DNA of 64,000 bases from Curtobacterium sp. L6-1 (GCF_018885305.1 NZ_CP076544.1:1426001-1490000), one strand, 5' to 3'. Counted from the first letter of the stretch, positions 1 to 8,851 are shown. Numbers and translations: made by a program. The notes: generated by a model not told the origin, from the sequence alone.

Positions 1-1
1 G

Positions 2-1114
2 GGCGGCGAACGCAACTGGGACTACCGCTTCGTCTGGCTGCGCGACGCGTCGATGGCGCTCGCCTCGCTCATCGCCCACGGGTACCGCGACGAGGCGGCG
101 GACTGGCGCGGCTGGCTGCTCCGCGCGATCGCCGGGGACCCGGACGACGTGCAGATCATGTACGGCATCGCCGGGGAGCGCGAACTGCCCGAGCGGACGC
201 TCCCCCACCTGCGCGGCTACGCCGACTCGACACCCGTGCGGGTCGGCAACGGCGCCTACACGCAGTACCAGGGCGACGTCTTCGGCGAGGTGCTCTCCGC
301 GCTGCACGACGCCCGCGAGCTCGGGGTCGAGGAGAACGCCGCCTCGTGGTCGCTGCAGCGCGCCCTGCTCGCCCACGTCGAGGAGCACTGGCAGGACCCG
401 GACAACGGGATCTGGGAGATGCGGGGCCCGCGCCGGCACTTCACCCACTCGCGCGCGATGATCTGGGCGGCCTTCGACCGCGGGGTCGCCGCCTGCGAGG
501 AGTTCGGACTCGAGGGTCCGGTCGAGCGGTGGCGCACCCTGCGCGACAGGGTCCGCGCCGAGATCGAGGAGCACGGCTGGAACGCCGAGCGCGGGTCGTA
601 CCGCCAGCACTACGACACCGACGAGGTCGACGCCAGCCTGCTCGTCCTGCCGCAGATCGGGTACTGCCGGCCCGACGACCCACGGATGCTCGGCACGGTC
701 GCCGCCGTCGAGGAGGACCTGCGCGTCGGCGACGACGGCCTCGTCCTCCGCTACCGGACCTCGTCGGGCTTCGACGGCCTGCGCGGCGCGGAGCACCCGT
801 TCCTGGCGTGCTCGTTCTGGCTCGTCGAGCAGTACGCCGGCTCCGGACGCCTGGCGGACGCCGAACGGCTCATGGACGTGCTCGTCGGCTACGCGAACGA
901 CCTCGGCATGCTGTCCGAGGAGGTCGACGTCGCCACCGGCCACCAGGTCGGCAACACCCCGCAGGCCCTGTCGCACCTGACGCTCGTCACCGCGGCGGAC
1001 GCGATCGCCCGGGCGCAGGGCGCGGCCGCCGGCCACCGGACCCGGTCGCCACGACACGGCGGTGGGACCGCGAGCGTGTCGGGAGCTGGCGAGCGGGCGG
1101 GCCGGCCCGCCTGA
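2..1114 (+). CDS. Glycoside hydrolase family 15 protein (glucoamylase/trehalase-like), 5' truncated by window edge
   Basis: The frame is open from base 2 and runs 370 residues to a TGA, so only the C-terminal part of a GH15 (alpha/alpha)6-barrel enzyme is present. Visible family features are NWDYRFVWLRDA at the left edge, QYQGDVFGEVL, LLSEEVD (the usual place of the general base Glu) and GNTPQALSHL near the end. Bacterial members hydrolyse alpha-glucosides such as trehalose or maltooligosaccharides; substrate cannot be told from this part. The last ~30 residues are Ala/Gly/Arg-rich and look like a disordered tail. The gene converges on zwf across a large palindrome. Confidence 0.85.
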   Translation, partial: GGERNWDYRFVWLRDASMALASLIAHGYRDEAADWRGWLLRAIAGDPDDVQIMYGIAGERELPERTLPHLRGYADSTPVRVGNGAYTQYQGDVFGEVLSALHDARELGVEENAASWSLQRALLAHVEEHWQDPDNGIWEMRGPRRHFTHSRAMIWAAFDRGVAACEEFGLEGPVERWRTLRDRVRAEIEEHGWNAERGSYRQHYDTDEVDASLLVLPQIGYCRPDDPRMLGTVAAVEEDLRVGDDGLVLRYRTSSGFDGLRGAEHPFLACSFWLVEQYAGSGRLADAERLMDVLVGYANDLGMLSEEVDVATGHQVGNTPQALSHLTLVTAADAIARAQGAAAGHRTRSPRHGGGTASVSGAGERAGRPA

Positions 1115-1157
1115 GCGCCGTTCCGCCCCGCACAGCCCCGTTCCGCCCCGCCACACG

Positions 1158-1203
1158 GACGACGGGAGGCCCGGTGCCAGCTGGCACCGGGCCTCCCGTC
1201 GTC
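1158..1203. terminator. Perfect 46-bp palindrome, bidirectional terminator
   Basis: Two 23-nt arms meet without spacer, giving a perfect inverted repeat whose core is GACGGGAGGCCCGGTGCC. It lies 44 bp after the GH15 stop and 52 bp beyond the convergent zwf stop, so it can end transcripts from both sides. No strong T tract follows, as is common in actinobacterial terminators. The same core recurs at 56563-56612 and 60863-60908. Confidence 0.75.
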
Positions 1204-1254
1204 GTGGTGGAGGGTTCGTCACCGCGCCCGCGTCAGGACGCCGTCACGGCCTGC

Positions 1255-2628
1255 TCAGGAGGAGCTGACCCACTCGGCCGGGCCGCGCGACCCGGCGCGG
1301 TACTCCTCGAGCGGCACGTCGCCGGCCTTCCAGGCCGCCACGACGGGCTCGACGATCTCCCAGCAGCGCTCCGCGACGTCGCCACGGATCGAGAGCAGCG
1401 GGTCGTCGTGGAAGATGCCGTTGAGCACCTCGCCGTACGGGGTGAGCTCGCCGTCGTCGAACGACGACGACAGGGTGACCTGCCCCATCTCGAACGGGTT
1501 GCCGCCGCCGTTCGCCGACACCGACAGCTCGATCTCGTCGGGGTTGAGGACGATGCGCAGTGTGTCCGCCTTCGGACGACCGGACAGCCCGGAAGGCAGG
1601 CGCGTCACGGGCTTGAAGGTGATGAGGACCTCCTTGCGGCTGGCGCCGAGCGCCTTGCCGGAGCGGAGGGTGAAGGGGACGCCGGCCCAGCGGGCGGTGT
1701 CGACCTCGACCTCGATCTCGGCGAGGGTCTCGGTCTCGCGCGACGGGTCGACGCCGTCCTCCTGCTGGTAGGAGGGCAGCTCCTTGCCGTCGATCGTGCC
1801 GGCGGTGTACACCGCACGACGCGACGCGATGGTGGCGTCGTCGCCCTTGAGGCGGGTCGAGCGGAGCACGCGGGCGAGGGACGAGCGGAACTCGACCGAG
1901 TCGATCGCTGCCGGGGCGTCCATCGTCACGAGGGCGAGGATCTGCAGCAGGTGCGACTGGATCATGTCGACGAGTGCGCCGGCTTCGTCGTAGTACTGGG
2001 CGCGGTTCTCGAGGCCGAGGGTCTCGTCGTAGAAGACGTCGACCTTCTCGATGTTGTCGGCGTTCCAGATCGGCTCGAACAAGCGGTTCGCGAAGCGCAG
2101 GCCGATGATGTTGAGGACCGTGGTGCGACCGAGGAAGTGGTCGGTGCGGTGCACGCGCTCCTCGGGGACGAGCTCGAGGACCGTCTTGTTCAGCGCCTCG
2201 GCGCTGGCGACGTCGGTGCCGAAGGGCTTCTCGAACGCGAGGGTCGTGCCCTCGGGGAGTTCGACGTGCTGCAGCGCCTCGCAGATGTCGGACGCGATCT
2301 GCGGCGGCAGCGCGAAGTAGAGGATCGGCTCGGCCTCGGCGGCGTCGAGCAGGGCCTTCAGGTGCTCGGGGTCCGTCGGGTCACCCTGGATGAACTTCGT
2401 CGACTCGACGGTTGCGTCCACCTCGGGGCCGCTCACGTCCTGCGACGCGAACGACTTCGTGACGACGTCCTTCCACTGCTCCTCGCTGCGGGCGCTGCGG
2501 CCAGTGCCGATGAGCTGCACGGGGACGGACCGACCGCTCTGCAGGAAGGTACCGAGGCCGGGCAGGAGGAGGCGGGAGGCGAGGTCGCCCGTCGCGCCGA
2601 AGATGATGAGGGTGCGCTTGTCGGTCAC
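1255..2628 (-). CDS. zwf: Glucose-6-phosphate dehydrogenase
   Basis: 457 residues. It oxidises glucose 6-phosphate to 6-phosphogluconolactone with NAD(P)+ (oxidative pentose phosphate pathway). The N-terminal dinucleotide-binding loop IIFGATGDLASRLLLPGL and the FEKPFG motif are clear. The active-site segment reads RTDHFLGRTTV where most G6PDHs have RIDHYLGKE, so the substrate-binding Lys is Arg here. The protein is also shorter than the usual ~490-510 residues; it may belong to a divergent actinobacterial Zwf subgroup. The GTG start has AGGAG 8 nt upstream and lies inside the small palindrome TCACCTCAGGTGA. It is monocistronic, with a ~240-bp leader/intergenic region before ctaF. Confidence 0.88.
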   Translation of the reverse strand: MTDKRTLIIFGATGDLASRLLLPGLGTFLQSGRSVPVQLIGTGRSARSEEQWKDVVTKSFASQDVSGPEVDATVESTKFIQGDPTDPEHLKALLDAAEAEPILYFALPPQIASDICEALQHVELPEGTTLAFEKPFGTDVASAEALNKTVLELVPEERVHRTDHFLGRTTVLNIIGLRFANRLFEPIWNADNIEKVDVFYDETLGLENRAQYYDEAGALVDMIQSHLLQILALVTMDAPAAIDSVEFRSSLARVLRSTRLKGDDATIASRRAVYTAGTIDGKELPSYQQEDGVDPSRETETLAEIEVEVDTARWAGVPFTLRSGKALGASRKEVLITFKPVTRLPSGLSGRPKADTLRIVLNPDEIELSVSANGGGNPFEMGQVTLSSSFDDGELTPYGEVLNGIFHDDPLLSIRGDVAERCWEIVEPVVAAWKAGDVPLEEYRAGSRGPAEWVSSS

Positions 2629-2760
2629 CTGAGGTGACTCCTTTCGCTTGTGGACGGTCCGCTGGACCTCAGGCCGCGAACGTGCGGTCCTCAGAGCCCA
2701 AGGCCCATCGTGCCCGGGTTGTTCCCGGACGGTTCGGAGATGTGGCGGATGAGACGGGAG

Positions 2761-2782
2761 GGCGGTCGGACGGACGACCGCC
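2761..2782 (-). other. Stem-loop in the zwf upstream region
   Basis: GGCGGTCG and CGACCGCC pair perfectly around a 6-nt loop. It lies between the end of the cytochrome oxidase operon and zwf, about 130 nt before the zwf start. It could be a leader structure or an operator; nothing identifies which. Confidence 0.3.
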
Positions 2783-2826
2783 GAGCGGGGTGGGCACCGG
2801 AGGGGCGACCTGCCCCGGACGCAGTT

Positions 2827-2857
2827 CGGGCGGCACCGAGATGGTGCCGCCCGAAGC
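2827..2857 (-). terminator. Hairpin downstream of ctaF
   Basis: A 13-bp perfect stem (TTCGGGCGGCACC paired with its complement) with a 5-nt loop begins 15 bp after the ctaF stop. Placement fits a terminator for the ctaC-ctaD-ctaF transcript before zwf. Confidence 0.7.
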
Positions 2858-2871
2858 GCGTGGGGTGCGGG

Positions 2872-3288
2872 TCAGTGCCCGAAGTTGCCGCGGTAGTACT
2901 CGTAGACCCAGCCGACGAGGGTCACCGCGACCAGCACGAGGCCGATCGGGACGATCCAGAGGCCGGCTGCGACACCGAGGAAGCAGACCGCGATGGCCGC
3001 AGCCAGGAAGATCGGCCACCACGACCACGGGCTGAAGTGCCCGAGCTCGGCGTCGCCGTCCTCGATGTTGGCGTCCTGGCGGTCCTCCGGGAGGACGCCG
3101 CCCTGGGCCGACATGACGCGGCCCAGGTAGAAGGCGATGAACGCCGACATGATGCCGGTCAGGCCGATCGAGAGGGTACCGACCCACTCGATGCTGCCGT
3201 AGTAGATCATCGACCAGATCGTGTACGCGGCGTCCGCGAGCACGAAGAAGACGAACAGGATCCAGAACAGATTGGTGTTGGCGCGCAT
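2872..3288 (-). CDS. ctaF: Cytochrome c oxidase subunit IV, actinobacterial type
   Basis: 138 residues with four predicted membrane segments: residues ~7-28, ~36-56, ~95-110 and ~112-130. The N-terminus MRANTNLFWILFVFFVLADA is typical of CtaF, the small fourth subunit of actinobacterial aa3 oxidase, which sits in the bc1-aa3 supercomplex. The start is 6 bp after the ctaD stop, so it is translated from the ctaCDF operon. ctaE and qcrCAB are not in this window; in actinobacteria they usually form a separate locus. Confidence 0.9.
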   Translation of the reverse strand: MRANTNLFWILFVFFVLADAAYTIWSMIYYGSIEWVGTLSIGLTGIMSAFIAFYLGRVMSAQGGVLPEDRQDANIEDGDAELGHFSPWSWWPIFLAAAIAVCFLGVAAGLWIVPIGLVLVAVTLVGWVYEYYRGNFGH

Positions 3289-3294
3289 GGCGTG

Positions 3295-5034
3295 TTACTT
3301 CACCTCGCCCTTCGCGGCGTCGTAGGTCGGGGCGTCGGGAGCGTCCTTCGCCGGGCCCACGCCGACCGGCACGCCGGCCTCGGGGTGGTTCAGGTCGAAC
3401 GCCGGGGACTCGGAACGGATGCGCGGGATCGACGTGAAGTTGTGGCGCGGCGGCGGGCAGGAGGTCGCCCACTCGAGCGAGCGGCCGTAGCCCCACGGGT
3501 CGTTCACGGCGACCTTCGGTGCGTTCCGCGCGGTCACGTAGACGTTGAAGATGAACGGCAGGAACGAGATGCCGAGGATCATCGAGCCGATGGTCGACAC
3601 CTGGTTCATCCAGGTGAAGCCGTCGTCCGGCAGGTAGGTCGCGTAGCGGCGGGGCATGCCCACGACGCCGAGCCAGTGCTGGATGAGGAACGTCGTGTGG
3701 AACCCGACGAACAGCAGCCAGAAGTGGATCTTGCCGAGACGCTCGTTGAGCATCTTGCCGGTGAACTTCGGCCACCAGAAGTAGAAGCCGGAGAACATCG
3801 CGAACACGACCGTGCCGAACACCACGTAGTGGAAGTGGGCGACGACGAAGTACGAGTCGGACACGTGGAAGTCGAGCGGCGGCGACGCGAGGATGACGCC
3901 GGTCAGACCACCGAAGGTGAAGGTGACGAGGAAGCCGATGGCCCAGAGGATCGGGGTCTCGAACGTCACCGAGCCGCGCCACATGGTGCCGACCCAGTTG
4001 AAGATCTTCACGCCGGTCGGGACCGCGATGAGCATCGTCATGAGCGAGAACCAGGGCAGCAGGACGCCACCGGTGACGTACATGTGGTGCGCCCACACCG
4101 TGACCGAGAGGGCCGCGATGGTGATGGTCGCGTAGACGAGGGTCTTGTACCCGAAGATCGGCTTGCGGCTGAAGACCGGGAAGACCTCGGAGACGATGCC
4201 GAAGAACGGCAGCGCGATGATGTAGACCTCGGGGTGCCCGAAGAACCAGAACAGGTGCTGCCAGAGCAGGGCGCCGCCGTTCGCGGGGTTGAAGATCTGG
4301 GCGTCGAACACGCGGTCGAGACCGAGGCCGAACAGCGCCGCCGCGAGGACCGGGAAGGCCATCAGGACGAGGAGGCTCGTCACGAGGACGTTCCACGTGA
4401 AGATCGACATGCGGAACATCGTCATGCCCGGCGCACGCATCGTGATGATCGTGGTGATGAAGTTGACCGCGCCGAGGATCGTCGAGAAGCCGGTCATCCC
4501 GAGGCCGAACACCCACAAGGTGCCACCGAGCCCTGGTGTGAACGTCGTGTCACTCAGTGGCGCGTAGGCGAACCACCCGAACGAGGCCGCACCCTGCGGG
4601 GTGAGGAAGCCACCGACGGCGATCGCGCTGCCGAAGAAGTACATCCAGAAGGCCAGGCCGTTCAGACGCGGGAACGCCACGTCCGGTGCACCGATCTGGA
4701 GCGGCATGATCGCGTTGGCGAAGCCGGAGAACAGCGGCGTCGCGAACATCAGCAGCATGATCGTGCCGTGCATCGTGAAGAGCTGGTTGTACTGCTCCTT
4801 GGTCGCCACGACCTGGAGCCCCGGCTCGAAGAGCTGCGCGCGGATGACGAGCGCCATGATGCCGGCGAGCAGGAAGTAGAGGAACGAGGTGATCAGGTAC
4901 ATGTACCCGATCGTCTTGTGGTCGGTGGACGTCGCCCACCGAACGATGATGTTGCCCTTGCGACCGACCTTCGACGCCTGGAAGTCCGGCGTCGAGGGCC
5001 TGGTGGTCGCCTGGCCGACGAATGACGTTGTCAT
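3295..5034 (-). CDS. ctaD: Cytochrome c oxidase subunit I
   Basis: 579 residues, a full-length heme-copper oxidase subunit I with about twelve membrane helices. It carries heme a and the heme a3-CuB centre where O2 is reduced. Diagnostic segments are [10 protein letters not shown] (the CuB His and the Tyr of the His-Tyr cross-link) and [10 protein letters not shown] (two CuB His). The N-terminus contains [15 protein letters not shown], typical of the family. The start is 12 bp after ctaC. Its C-terminal tail ([20 protein letters not shown]) is hydrophilic. Confidence 0.97.
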   Translation of the reverse strand: MTTSFVGQATTRPSTPDFQASKVGRKGNIIVRWATSTDHKTIGYMYLITSFLYFLLAGIMALVIRAQLFEPGLQVVATKEQYNQLFTMHGTIMLLMFATPLFSGFANAIMPLQIGAPDVAFPRLNGLAFWMYFFGSAIAVGGFLTPQGAASFGWFAYAPLSDTTFTPGLGGTLWVFGLGMTGFSTILGAVNFITTIITMRAPGMTMFRMSIFTWNVLVTSLLVLMAFPVLAAALFGLGLDRVFDAQIFNPANGGALLWQHLFWFFGHPEVYIIALPFFGIVSEVFPVFSRKPIFGYKTLVYATITIAALSVTVWAHHMYVTGGVLLPWFSLMTMLIAVPTGVKIFNWVGTMWRGSVTFETPILWAIGFLVTFTFGGLTGVILASPPLDFHVSDSYFVVAHFHYVVFGTVVFAMFSGFYFWWPKFTGKMLNERLGKIHFWLLFVGFHTTFLIQHWLGVVGMPRRYATYLPDDGFTWMNQVSTIGSMILGISFLPFIFNVYVTARNAPKVAVNDPWGYGRSLEWATSCPPPRHNFTSIPRIRSESPAFDLNHPEAGVPVGVGPAKDAPDAPTYDAAKGEVK

Positions 5035-5046
5035 TGAGACGCGCCC

Positions 5047-5949
5047 TTACTTCTTGTCGCTCGACGCCTCGGCAGGCGCCTCGTTGTTCGGCTGGTTCGT
5101 GTTGGTGTCGTACTCGTTGCCGAGCAGACCGACCTTGCCCTGGTCCTTGAGGGACGCGAGGTAGTCGTCGTACTCCGCCTGCGACACGACCTTCACCTGG
5201 AAGAGCATCAGCGAGTGGTACTCACCGCACAGCTCGGCGCACTTGCCCTGGAAGGTGCCTTCCTTCTGCGGGATGAAGTACTCGTAGTTCGTCTTGCCCG
5301 GGAGCATGTCCTTCTTGTAGAGGAAGTCGATGACCCAGAAGGAGTGGTTGACGTCGCGCGAGCTGAGCTCGATCTCGACCTTCTTGCCCACCGGCAGGTA
5401 GAGCGTCGGGAGCAGCGACTCGTCGACGGCCCCGCCGCCGTTCTCTTCTTCCTGGGCCTGGATGCCCTGGTAGTAGACGCTCTCGTCGGGGTTCTTCTTG
5501 TCGATGTAGTTGAAGTCCCAGCCCCAGCGCTTGCCGTAGACGTGCACGGTGGCGTCCGGCTGCGCGAAGGGCTTCTCGATCGCTTCCTGGTCCTTCGCGG
5601 TGAAGGCGAAGAAGCCGAGCACGAGGATCAGCGGCACGAGCGTGTAGAAGATCTCGAGCGGCATGTTGTACCGCATCTGCACGGGCAGGCCGGTCTGGCC
5701 CTTCCGGCGGCGGTACACGATGGCGGCCCAGATGATGAGCCCCCACACGATGAGGCCGACCGCCAGCAGGACGATCCAGCTCGTCGTCCACAGGCCGACG
5801 ATGCGGCTCGTGTGGTTGGTGACGTCCTTCGTCTCCTCCGTGCCGGGGAGCCATCCGTTCATCTGCTGCTGCGTGCAGCCAGCCAGTGCGATGACCAGAC
5901 CGACGGCCACCGGGACGGCCGCCCAACGTATACGGCGATTCGAACGCAC
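5047..5949 (-). CDS. ctaC: Cytochrome c oxidase subunit II, lipoprotein
   Basis: 300 residues. It accepts electrons from cytochrome c (in actinobacteria, the diheme QcrC) through the CuA centre. A lipoprotein signal with lipobox LAGC (Cys25) is followed by two membrane helices (~55-80 and ~100-122) and the extracytoplasmic cupredoxin domain. The CuA ligand motif is present near residues 229-240 as CAELCGEYHSLM. The GTG start has GAGAGG 6 nt upstream. It is the first gene of ctaC-ctaD-ctaF. Confidence 0.95.
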   Translation of the reverse strand: MRSNRRIRWAAVPVAVGLVIALAGCTQQQMNGWLPGTEETKDVTNHTSRIVGLWTTSWIVLLAVGLIVWGLIIWAAIVYRRRKGQTGLPVQMRYNMPLEIFYTLVPLILVLGFFAFTAKDQEAIEKPFAQPDATVHVYGKRWGWDFNYIDKKNPDESVYYQGIQAQEEENGGGAVDESLLPTLYLPVGKKVEIELSSRDVNHSFWVIDFLYKKDMLPGKTNYEYFIPQKEGTFQGKCAELCGEYHSLMLFQVKVVSQAEYDDYLASLKDQGKVGLLGNEYDTNTNQPNNEAPAEASSDKK

Positions 5950-6081
5950 TGTTACCTCTCGGAAAGACGTGGGCCGGGGACCAGTCGGCTGGCGACTGGC
6001 TGACGACGATCTCGTCGACGAGCACCACTGCCGACACGAGGCCGACGCATGGGTGGCTCCCAGCTTGGTTGGAACACTCCT

Positions 6082-6087
6082 AGCTTA
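6082..6087 (-). promoter_or_regulatory. Candidate -10 box for the ctaCDF operon
   Basis: TAAGCT on the minus strand fits the actinobacterial TANNNT pattern and lies in the most AT-rich part of the gap. It implies a leader of about 125 nt before the ctaC GTG. No good -35 was seen, so this is weak. Confidence 0.3.
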
Positions 6088-6194
6088 CTCGCAGCTGTCG
6101 ACACCGAGCACACAACCGACACGCGTTGTGGACGGATCGAGGCCTGCGGAAGCCGGTTTCCCCTGGTCATCGGCACCTCAGTGCGGATGCGGGA

Positions 6195-6237
6195 ACGCGA
6201 GCGGGGAGCGACCGTGTCGGTCGCTCCCCGCTCGCGT
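6195..6237 (-). terminator. Terminator hairpin of erpA
   Basis: A 20-bp perfect stem (CGAGCGGGGAGCGACC within each arm) with a 3-nt loop begins 18 bp after the erpA stop. Its strength and placement make a terminator likely. Confidence 0.8.
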
Positions 6238-6254
6238 GTCGGATGACGCGGTGA

Positions 6255-6623
6255 TCAGTGGAAGCTGTCGCCGCACGCGCAGCTGCCCTGCGCGTTCGGG
6301 TTGTCGATCGTGAAGCCCTGCTTCTGGATGGTGTCCTCGAAGTCGATCGTCGCGCCGTCGAGGTACGGGACGCTCATCTTGTCGACGACGACCTCGACCC
6401 CGTCGAACTCGGCCGTGGCGTCACCGTCGAGCAGACGCTCGTCGAAGTACAGCTGGTAGATGAGGCCCGAGCAGCCACCGGGCTGGACGGCGAGGCGCAG
6501 GCGCAGGTCGTCGCGGCCCTCCTGCTCGAGCAGGCTGGCGACCTTGGCCGAGGCCGCGTCGCTCAGCAGCACACCGTGCGACGTGGCGTCGGTCGCTGCT
6601 TCGGTCGTGATGGTGTCGCTCAT
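6255..6623 (-). CDS. erpA: Iron-sulfur cluster insertion protein (HesB/IscA/ErpA family)
   Basis: 122 residues. A-type carrier proteins accept Fe-S clusters and deliver them to target enzymes. The three conserved cysteines are present in GGCSGL and in the C-terminal GSCACGDSF. A hydrophilic N-terminus of ~15 residues precedes the domain. The ATG has GGGAG about 9 nt upstream. It is flanked by its own promoter (TAGAAT at 6669-6674) and terminator, so it is probably monocistronic. It lies beside the cytochrome oxidase operon. Confidence 0.93.
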   Translation of the reverse strand: MSDTITTEAATDATSHGVLLSDAASAKVASLLEQEGRDDLRLRLAVQPGGCSGLIYQLYFDERLLDGDATAEFDGVEVVVDKMSVPYLDGATIDFEDTIQKQGFTIDNPNAQGSCACGDSFH

Positions 6624-6668
6624 CGGCGTCTCCCTCGCTGGCGGTGACGTTCACCGGCCGTCGCGTCG

Positions 6669-6674
6669 ATTCTA
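6669..6674 (-). promoter_or_regulatory. -10 box of erpA
   Basis: TAGAAT on the minus strand, a near-consensus -10 hexamer, lies 45 bp upstream of the erpA ATG. Transcription would start near 6662, giving a ~39-nt leader with the GGGAG ribosome site. The -35 is not clear. Confidence 0.5.
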
Positions 6675-6727
6675 GGCACGTCCACCGACCACTGGGACCC
6701 CAGCGCAGGACCTGTGCAGGACCGACG

Positions 6728-8191
6728 TCACGCGCGCCCCTGCAGCCGCGCCAGCAGGACGGCCTCGGACAGGACCGCGCGGTGCAGCACGCCGAGGTGC
6801 TGCGACTCGTTCGGGCTGTGCGCGCGGGTGTCCGGGTCCTCGACGCCGGTGACGAGGATCTGCGCCTCCGGGAACTCGGCGGCCAGGTCGGACACGAACG
6901 GGATCGAGCCGCCGATGCCCTGCTCCACGGGGTCCGCGCCCCAGCCCTCGGACATGGCGGTGCGCGCCTCCTGGACGGCCCAGCCGGACGCGTCCACGAG
7001 GAAGCCGTCGCCGGCGTCCACCTCGGTGAGCTCGAGCCGTGCACCGAAGGGCACGCGCTCCCGCAGGTGCGCCTCGACCGCGGCGAACGCCTCGGTCGCG
7101 ACCTGCCCCGGGGCGACCCGGACCGACACGCGGGCGGCGACGGACGGCAGCAGCGTGTTCGACGCGTTCGCGACGCTCGGCACGTCGAGCCCGGTCACGG
7201 TGATCGACGGCTGGAACCACATGCGGGACAGCACCGGGCCGCTGCCGACGGGACGGGCGCCGTCGACGAGGGCGGCCTCGGCGGCGAAGTCGTCCTCGGA
7301 CCGCTCGGGCACCGGGGCCTCGTGCGCCGTGAGACCGGCCACCGCCACCGCGCCGTCGTCGTCGTGCAGCGAAGCGAGGAGGCGCACCATCGGCATCATC
7401 GCGTCCGGCGCCGCTCCCCCGTACATGCCGCTGTGGCTGGCGTGCTCGAGGGTCGTGACGGTCATCTTGAAGGTCGTGTTGCCGCGGAGCGAGACCGTGA
7501 TGGCCGGCATCTCGGTCGACCAGTTGTCGCTGTCCGCGACGACGATGACGTCGGCGGCCAGGTGCTCGCGCTGCTCTCGGAGGAAGGTGCGGAACGAGCG
7601 GGAGCCGAACTCCTCCTCGCCCTCGACGAACAGCACGACACCGACGTCCAGGTCGTCGCCGAACTGCGCGTGCACGGCACGGAGGGCCGCGACGTGCGTC
7701 ATCACGCCGGCCTTGTCGTCCGAGGCGCCGCGGCCGTACAGCCGGTCGCCGCGCAGGGTCGGCTCGAACGGCGGCGTCTCCCAGAGCGCGTCGTCGCCCT
7801 GCGGCTGCACGTCGTGGTGCGCGTAGAGCATCACGGTCGGCCTGCCGTTCCGCGCCGGGCGTACGGCGAGGACCGCGGGCTGGCCGAGCTCGACTCCCTC
7901 GGCGGCACCGTCGGCCGGCGTGTCGCCCTCGACGGCGGAGCGCACGATCCGGACCTCGTCGAAGACCCCGGTCGAGCGCACCAGGTCCGCCACGGCCTCC
8001 GCGCTGCGCTGCACGTGCGCCGGGTCGAAGGCCGACCAGGACACCGAGGGGATGCGGACGAGGGCGGACAGGTCGGCGATCGTCGTCGGCAGGGCGCCGT
8101 GCACGTGCTCGCGCAGCGCCTCGAGCAGGGCGGGGTCGGTGGGAGGTGCCTGCGGCCCGGTGGTGGGGCCGTGCTTCTCGGAGTCGGTCAT
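6728..8191 (-). CDS. M20 family metallopeptidase, dipeptidase
   Basis: 487 residues from the ATG at 8191 (MTDSEKHG). The frame is open further upstream, but that part overlaps the divergent gene. M20 enzymes are cytosolic di-zinc peptidases; this one has the carnosinase-like dipeptidase layout. Metal and catalytic motifs are visible: LYAHHDVQPQG, GRGASDDKAG (bridging Asp) and FVEGEEEFGS (catalytic Glu pair). The dimerisation domain lies in the middle third. A minus-strand -10 box TAGATT ends 7 nt before the ATG and no ribosome site is visible, so the mRNA is probably leaderless. Substrate is unknown. Confidence 0.88.
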   Translation of the reverse strand: MTDSEKHGPTTGPQAPPTDPALLEALREHVHGALPTTIADLSALVRIPSVSWSAFDPAHVQRSAEAVADLVRSTGVFDEVRIVRSAVEGDTPADGAAEGVELGQPAVLAVRPARNGRPTVMLYAHHDVQPQGDDALWETPPFEPTLRGDRLYGRGASDDKAGVMTHVAALRAVHAQFGDDLDVGVVLFVEGEEEFGSRSFRTFLREQREHLAADVIVVADSDNWSTEMPAITVSLRGNTTFKMTVTTLEHASHSGMYGGAAPDAMMPMVRLLASLHDDDGAVAVAGLTAHEAPVPERSEDDFAAEAALVDGARPVGSGPVLSRMWFQPSITVTGLDVPSVANASNTLLPSVAARVSVRVAPGQVATEAFAAVEAHLRERVPFGARLELTEVDAGDGFLVDASGWAVQEARTAMSEGWGADPVEQGIGGSIPFVSDLAAEFPEAQILVTGVEDPDTRAHSPNESQHLGVLHRAVLSEAVLLARLQGRA

Positions 8192-8197
8192 GGCCGG

Positions 8198-8204
8198 TAA
8201 TCTA
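8198..8204. promoter_or_regulatory. Overlapping divergent -10 boxes
   Basis: TAATCTA reads TAATCT on the plus strand (8198-8203, for the DUF3043 gene) and TAGATT on the minus strand (8204-8199, 7 nt before the dipeptidase ATG). Both fit TANNNT. The two promoters would be mutually exclusive for one RNA polymerase. Confidence 0.5.
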
Positions 8205-8243
8205 GAGGACGACCAGCAACGCAGAGCGCCGTTAGGAACCACC

Positions 8244-8819
8244 GTGGCGAAGGCATCACCCAAGACCAACGTGACCGTGAACCCCGGTGACGACGAGCTC
8301 GTCGCGCACGGCAAGGGTCGCCCCACCCCGTCGCGGCGCGAGCGCGAGGCCGCGAACCGTCGGCCGATCGTGGGCAACTCCCCCGCCGACAAGAAGGCCG
8401 CCCGGGCGCGTCTCAACAGCGACCGCGAGCGGGCCCGGGTCGGCATGGCGAACGGCGAGGAGCGCTACCTGCCCGCGAAGGACCGCGGAGAGCAGCGCCG
8501 GTTCATCCGCGACTTCATCGACGCCCGCTGGAACGTGGGCGAGGTCATGATGCCCGTGCTCGTGCTCTTCCTGCTGGTCGGGTTCATCGCCGCACAGACC
8601 GCCGCGGCCTCGTACTCGCTGCTGTTCGTCTGGGCCTTCGTCGTGCTCTTCGTGCTCGACTGCGTGGTGCTCTGGTTCGCGATGCGTCGGCGATTCACCG
8701 CCGCCGGCCAAGCGCTGCAGCGCGGCACGTTCCTCTACATCCTCACGCGGGCGTGGCAGCTGCGGTTCCTCCGCCTGCCGAAGCCCCAGGTCAAGCGCGG
8801 GCAGTACCCGACGCTCTGA
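8244..8819 (+). CDS. DUF3043 family membrane protein
   Basis: 191 residues from the GTG at 8244, preceded by TAGGAA. The first ~95 residues are highly charged and presumably cytosolic. Two membrane helices follow (about 103-120 and 126-146), then a basic tail ending RLPKPQVKRGQYPTL. This charged-N-terminus plus two-helix layout matches DUF3043, a family of unknown function found across actinobacteria. It converges on pyrD over a hairpin at 8852-8883. No function can be assigned. Confidence 0.85.
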   Translation: MAKASPKTNVTVNPGDDELVAHGKGRPTPSRREREAANRRPIVGNSPADKKAARARLNSDRERARVGMANGEERYLPAKDRGEQRRFIRDFIDARWNVGEVMMPVLVLFLLVGFIAAQTAAASYSLLFVWAFVVLFVLDCVVLWFAMRRRFTAAGQALQRGTFLYILTRAWQLRFLRLPKPQVKRGQYPTL

Positions 8820-8851
8820 CACCCGCTGCGCTGCTCCCGCAGCACACGCAC

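Larger units (their letters stand above)
5950..6254. other. Intergenic region between ctaC and erpA
   Basis: 305 bp without a convincing gene. It holds the erpA terminator hairpin (6195-6237) on one side and the presumed ctaC promoter region on the other, with a weak -10 candidate at 6082-6087. No further repeat or conserved RNA was recognised. Confidence 0.5.

Noticed and set aside
346..5025. Very long reading frames opposite or out of phase with zwf and ctaD
   Set aside because: They are Arg/Asp/Val-rich mirror frames caused by GC bias; the real genes on the other strand have clear family motifs.
8192..8446. 85-residue extension of the M20 dipeptidase
   Set aside because: It would overlap the divergent DUF3043 gene and lacks dipeptidase features; the ATG at 8191 matches the promoter.
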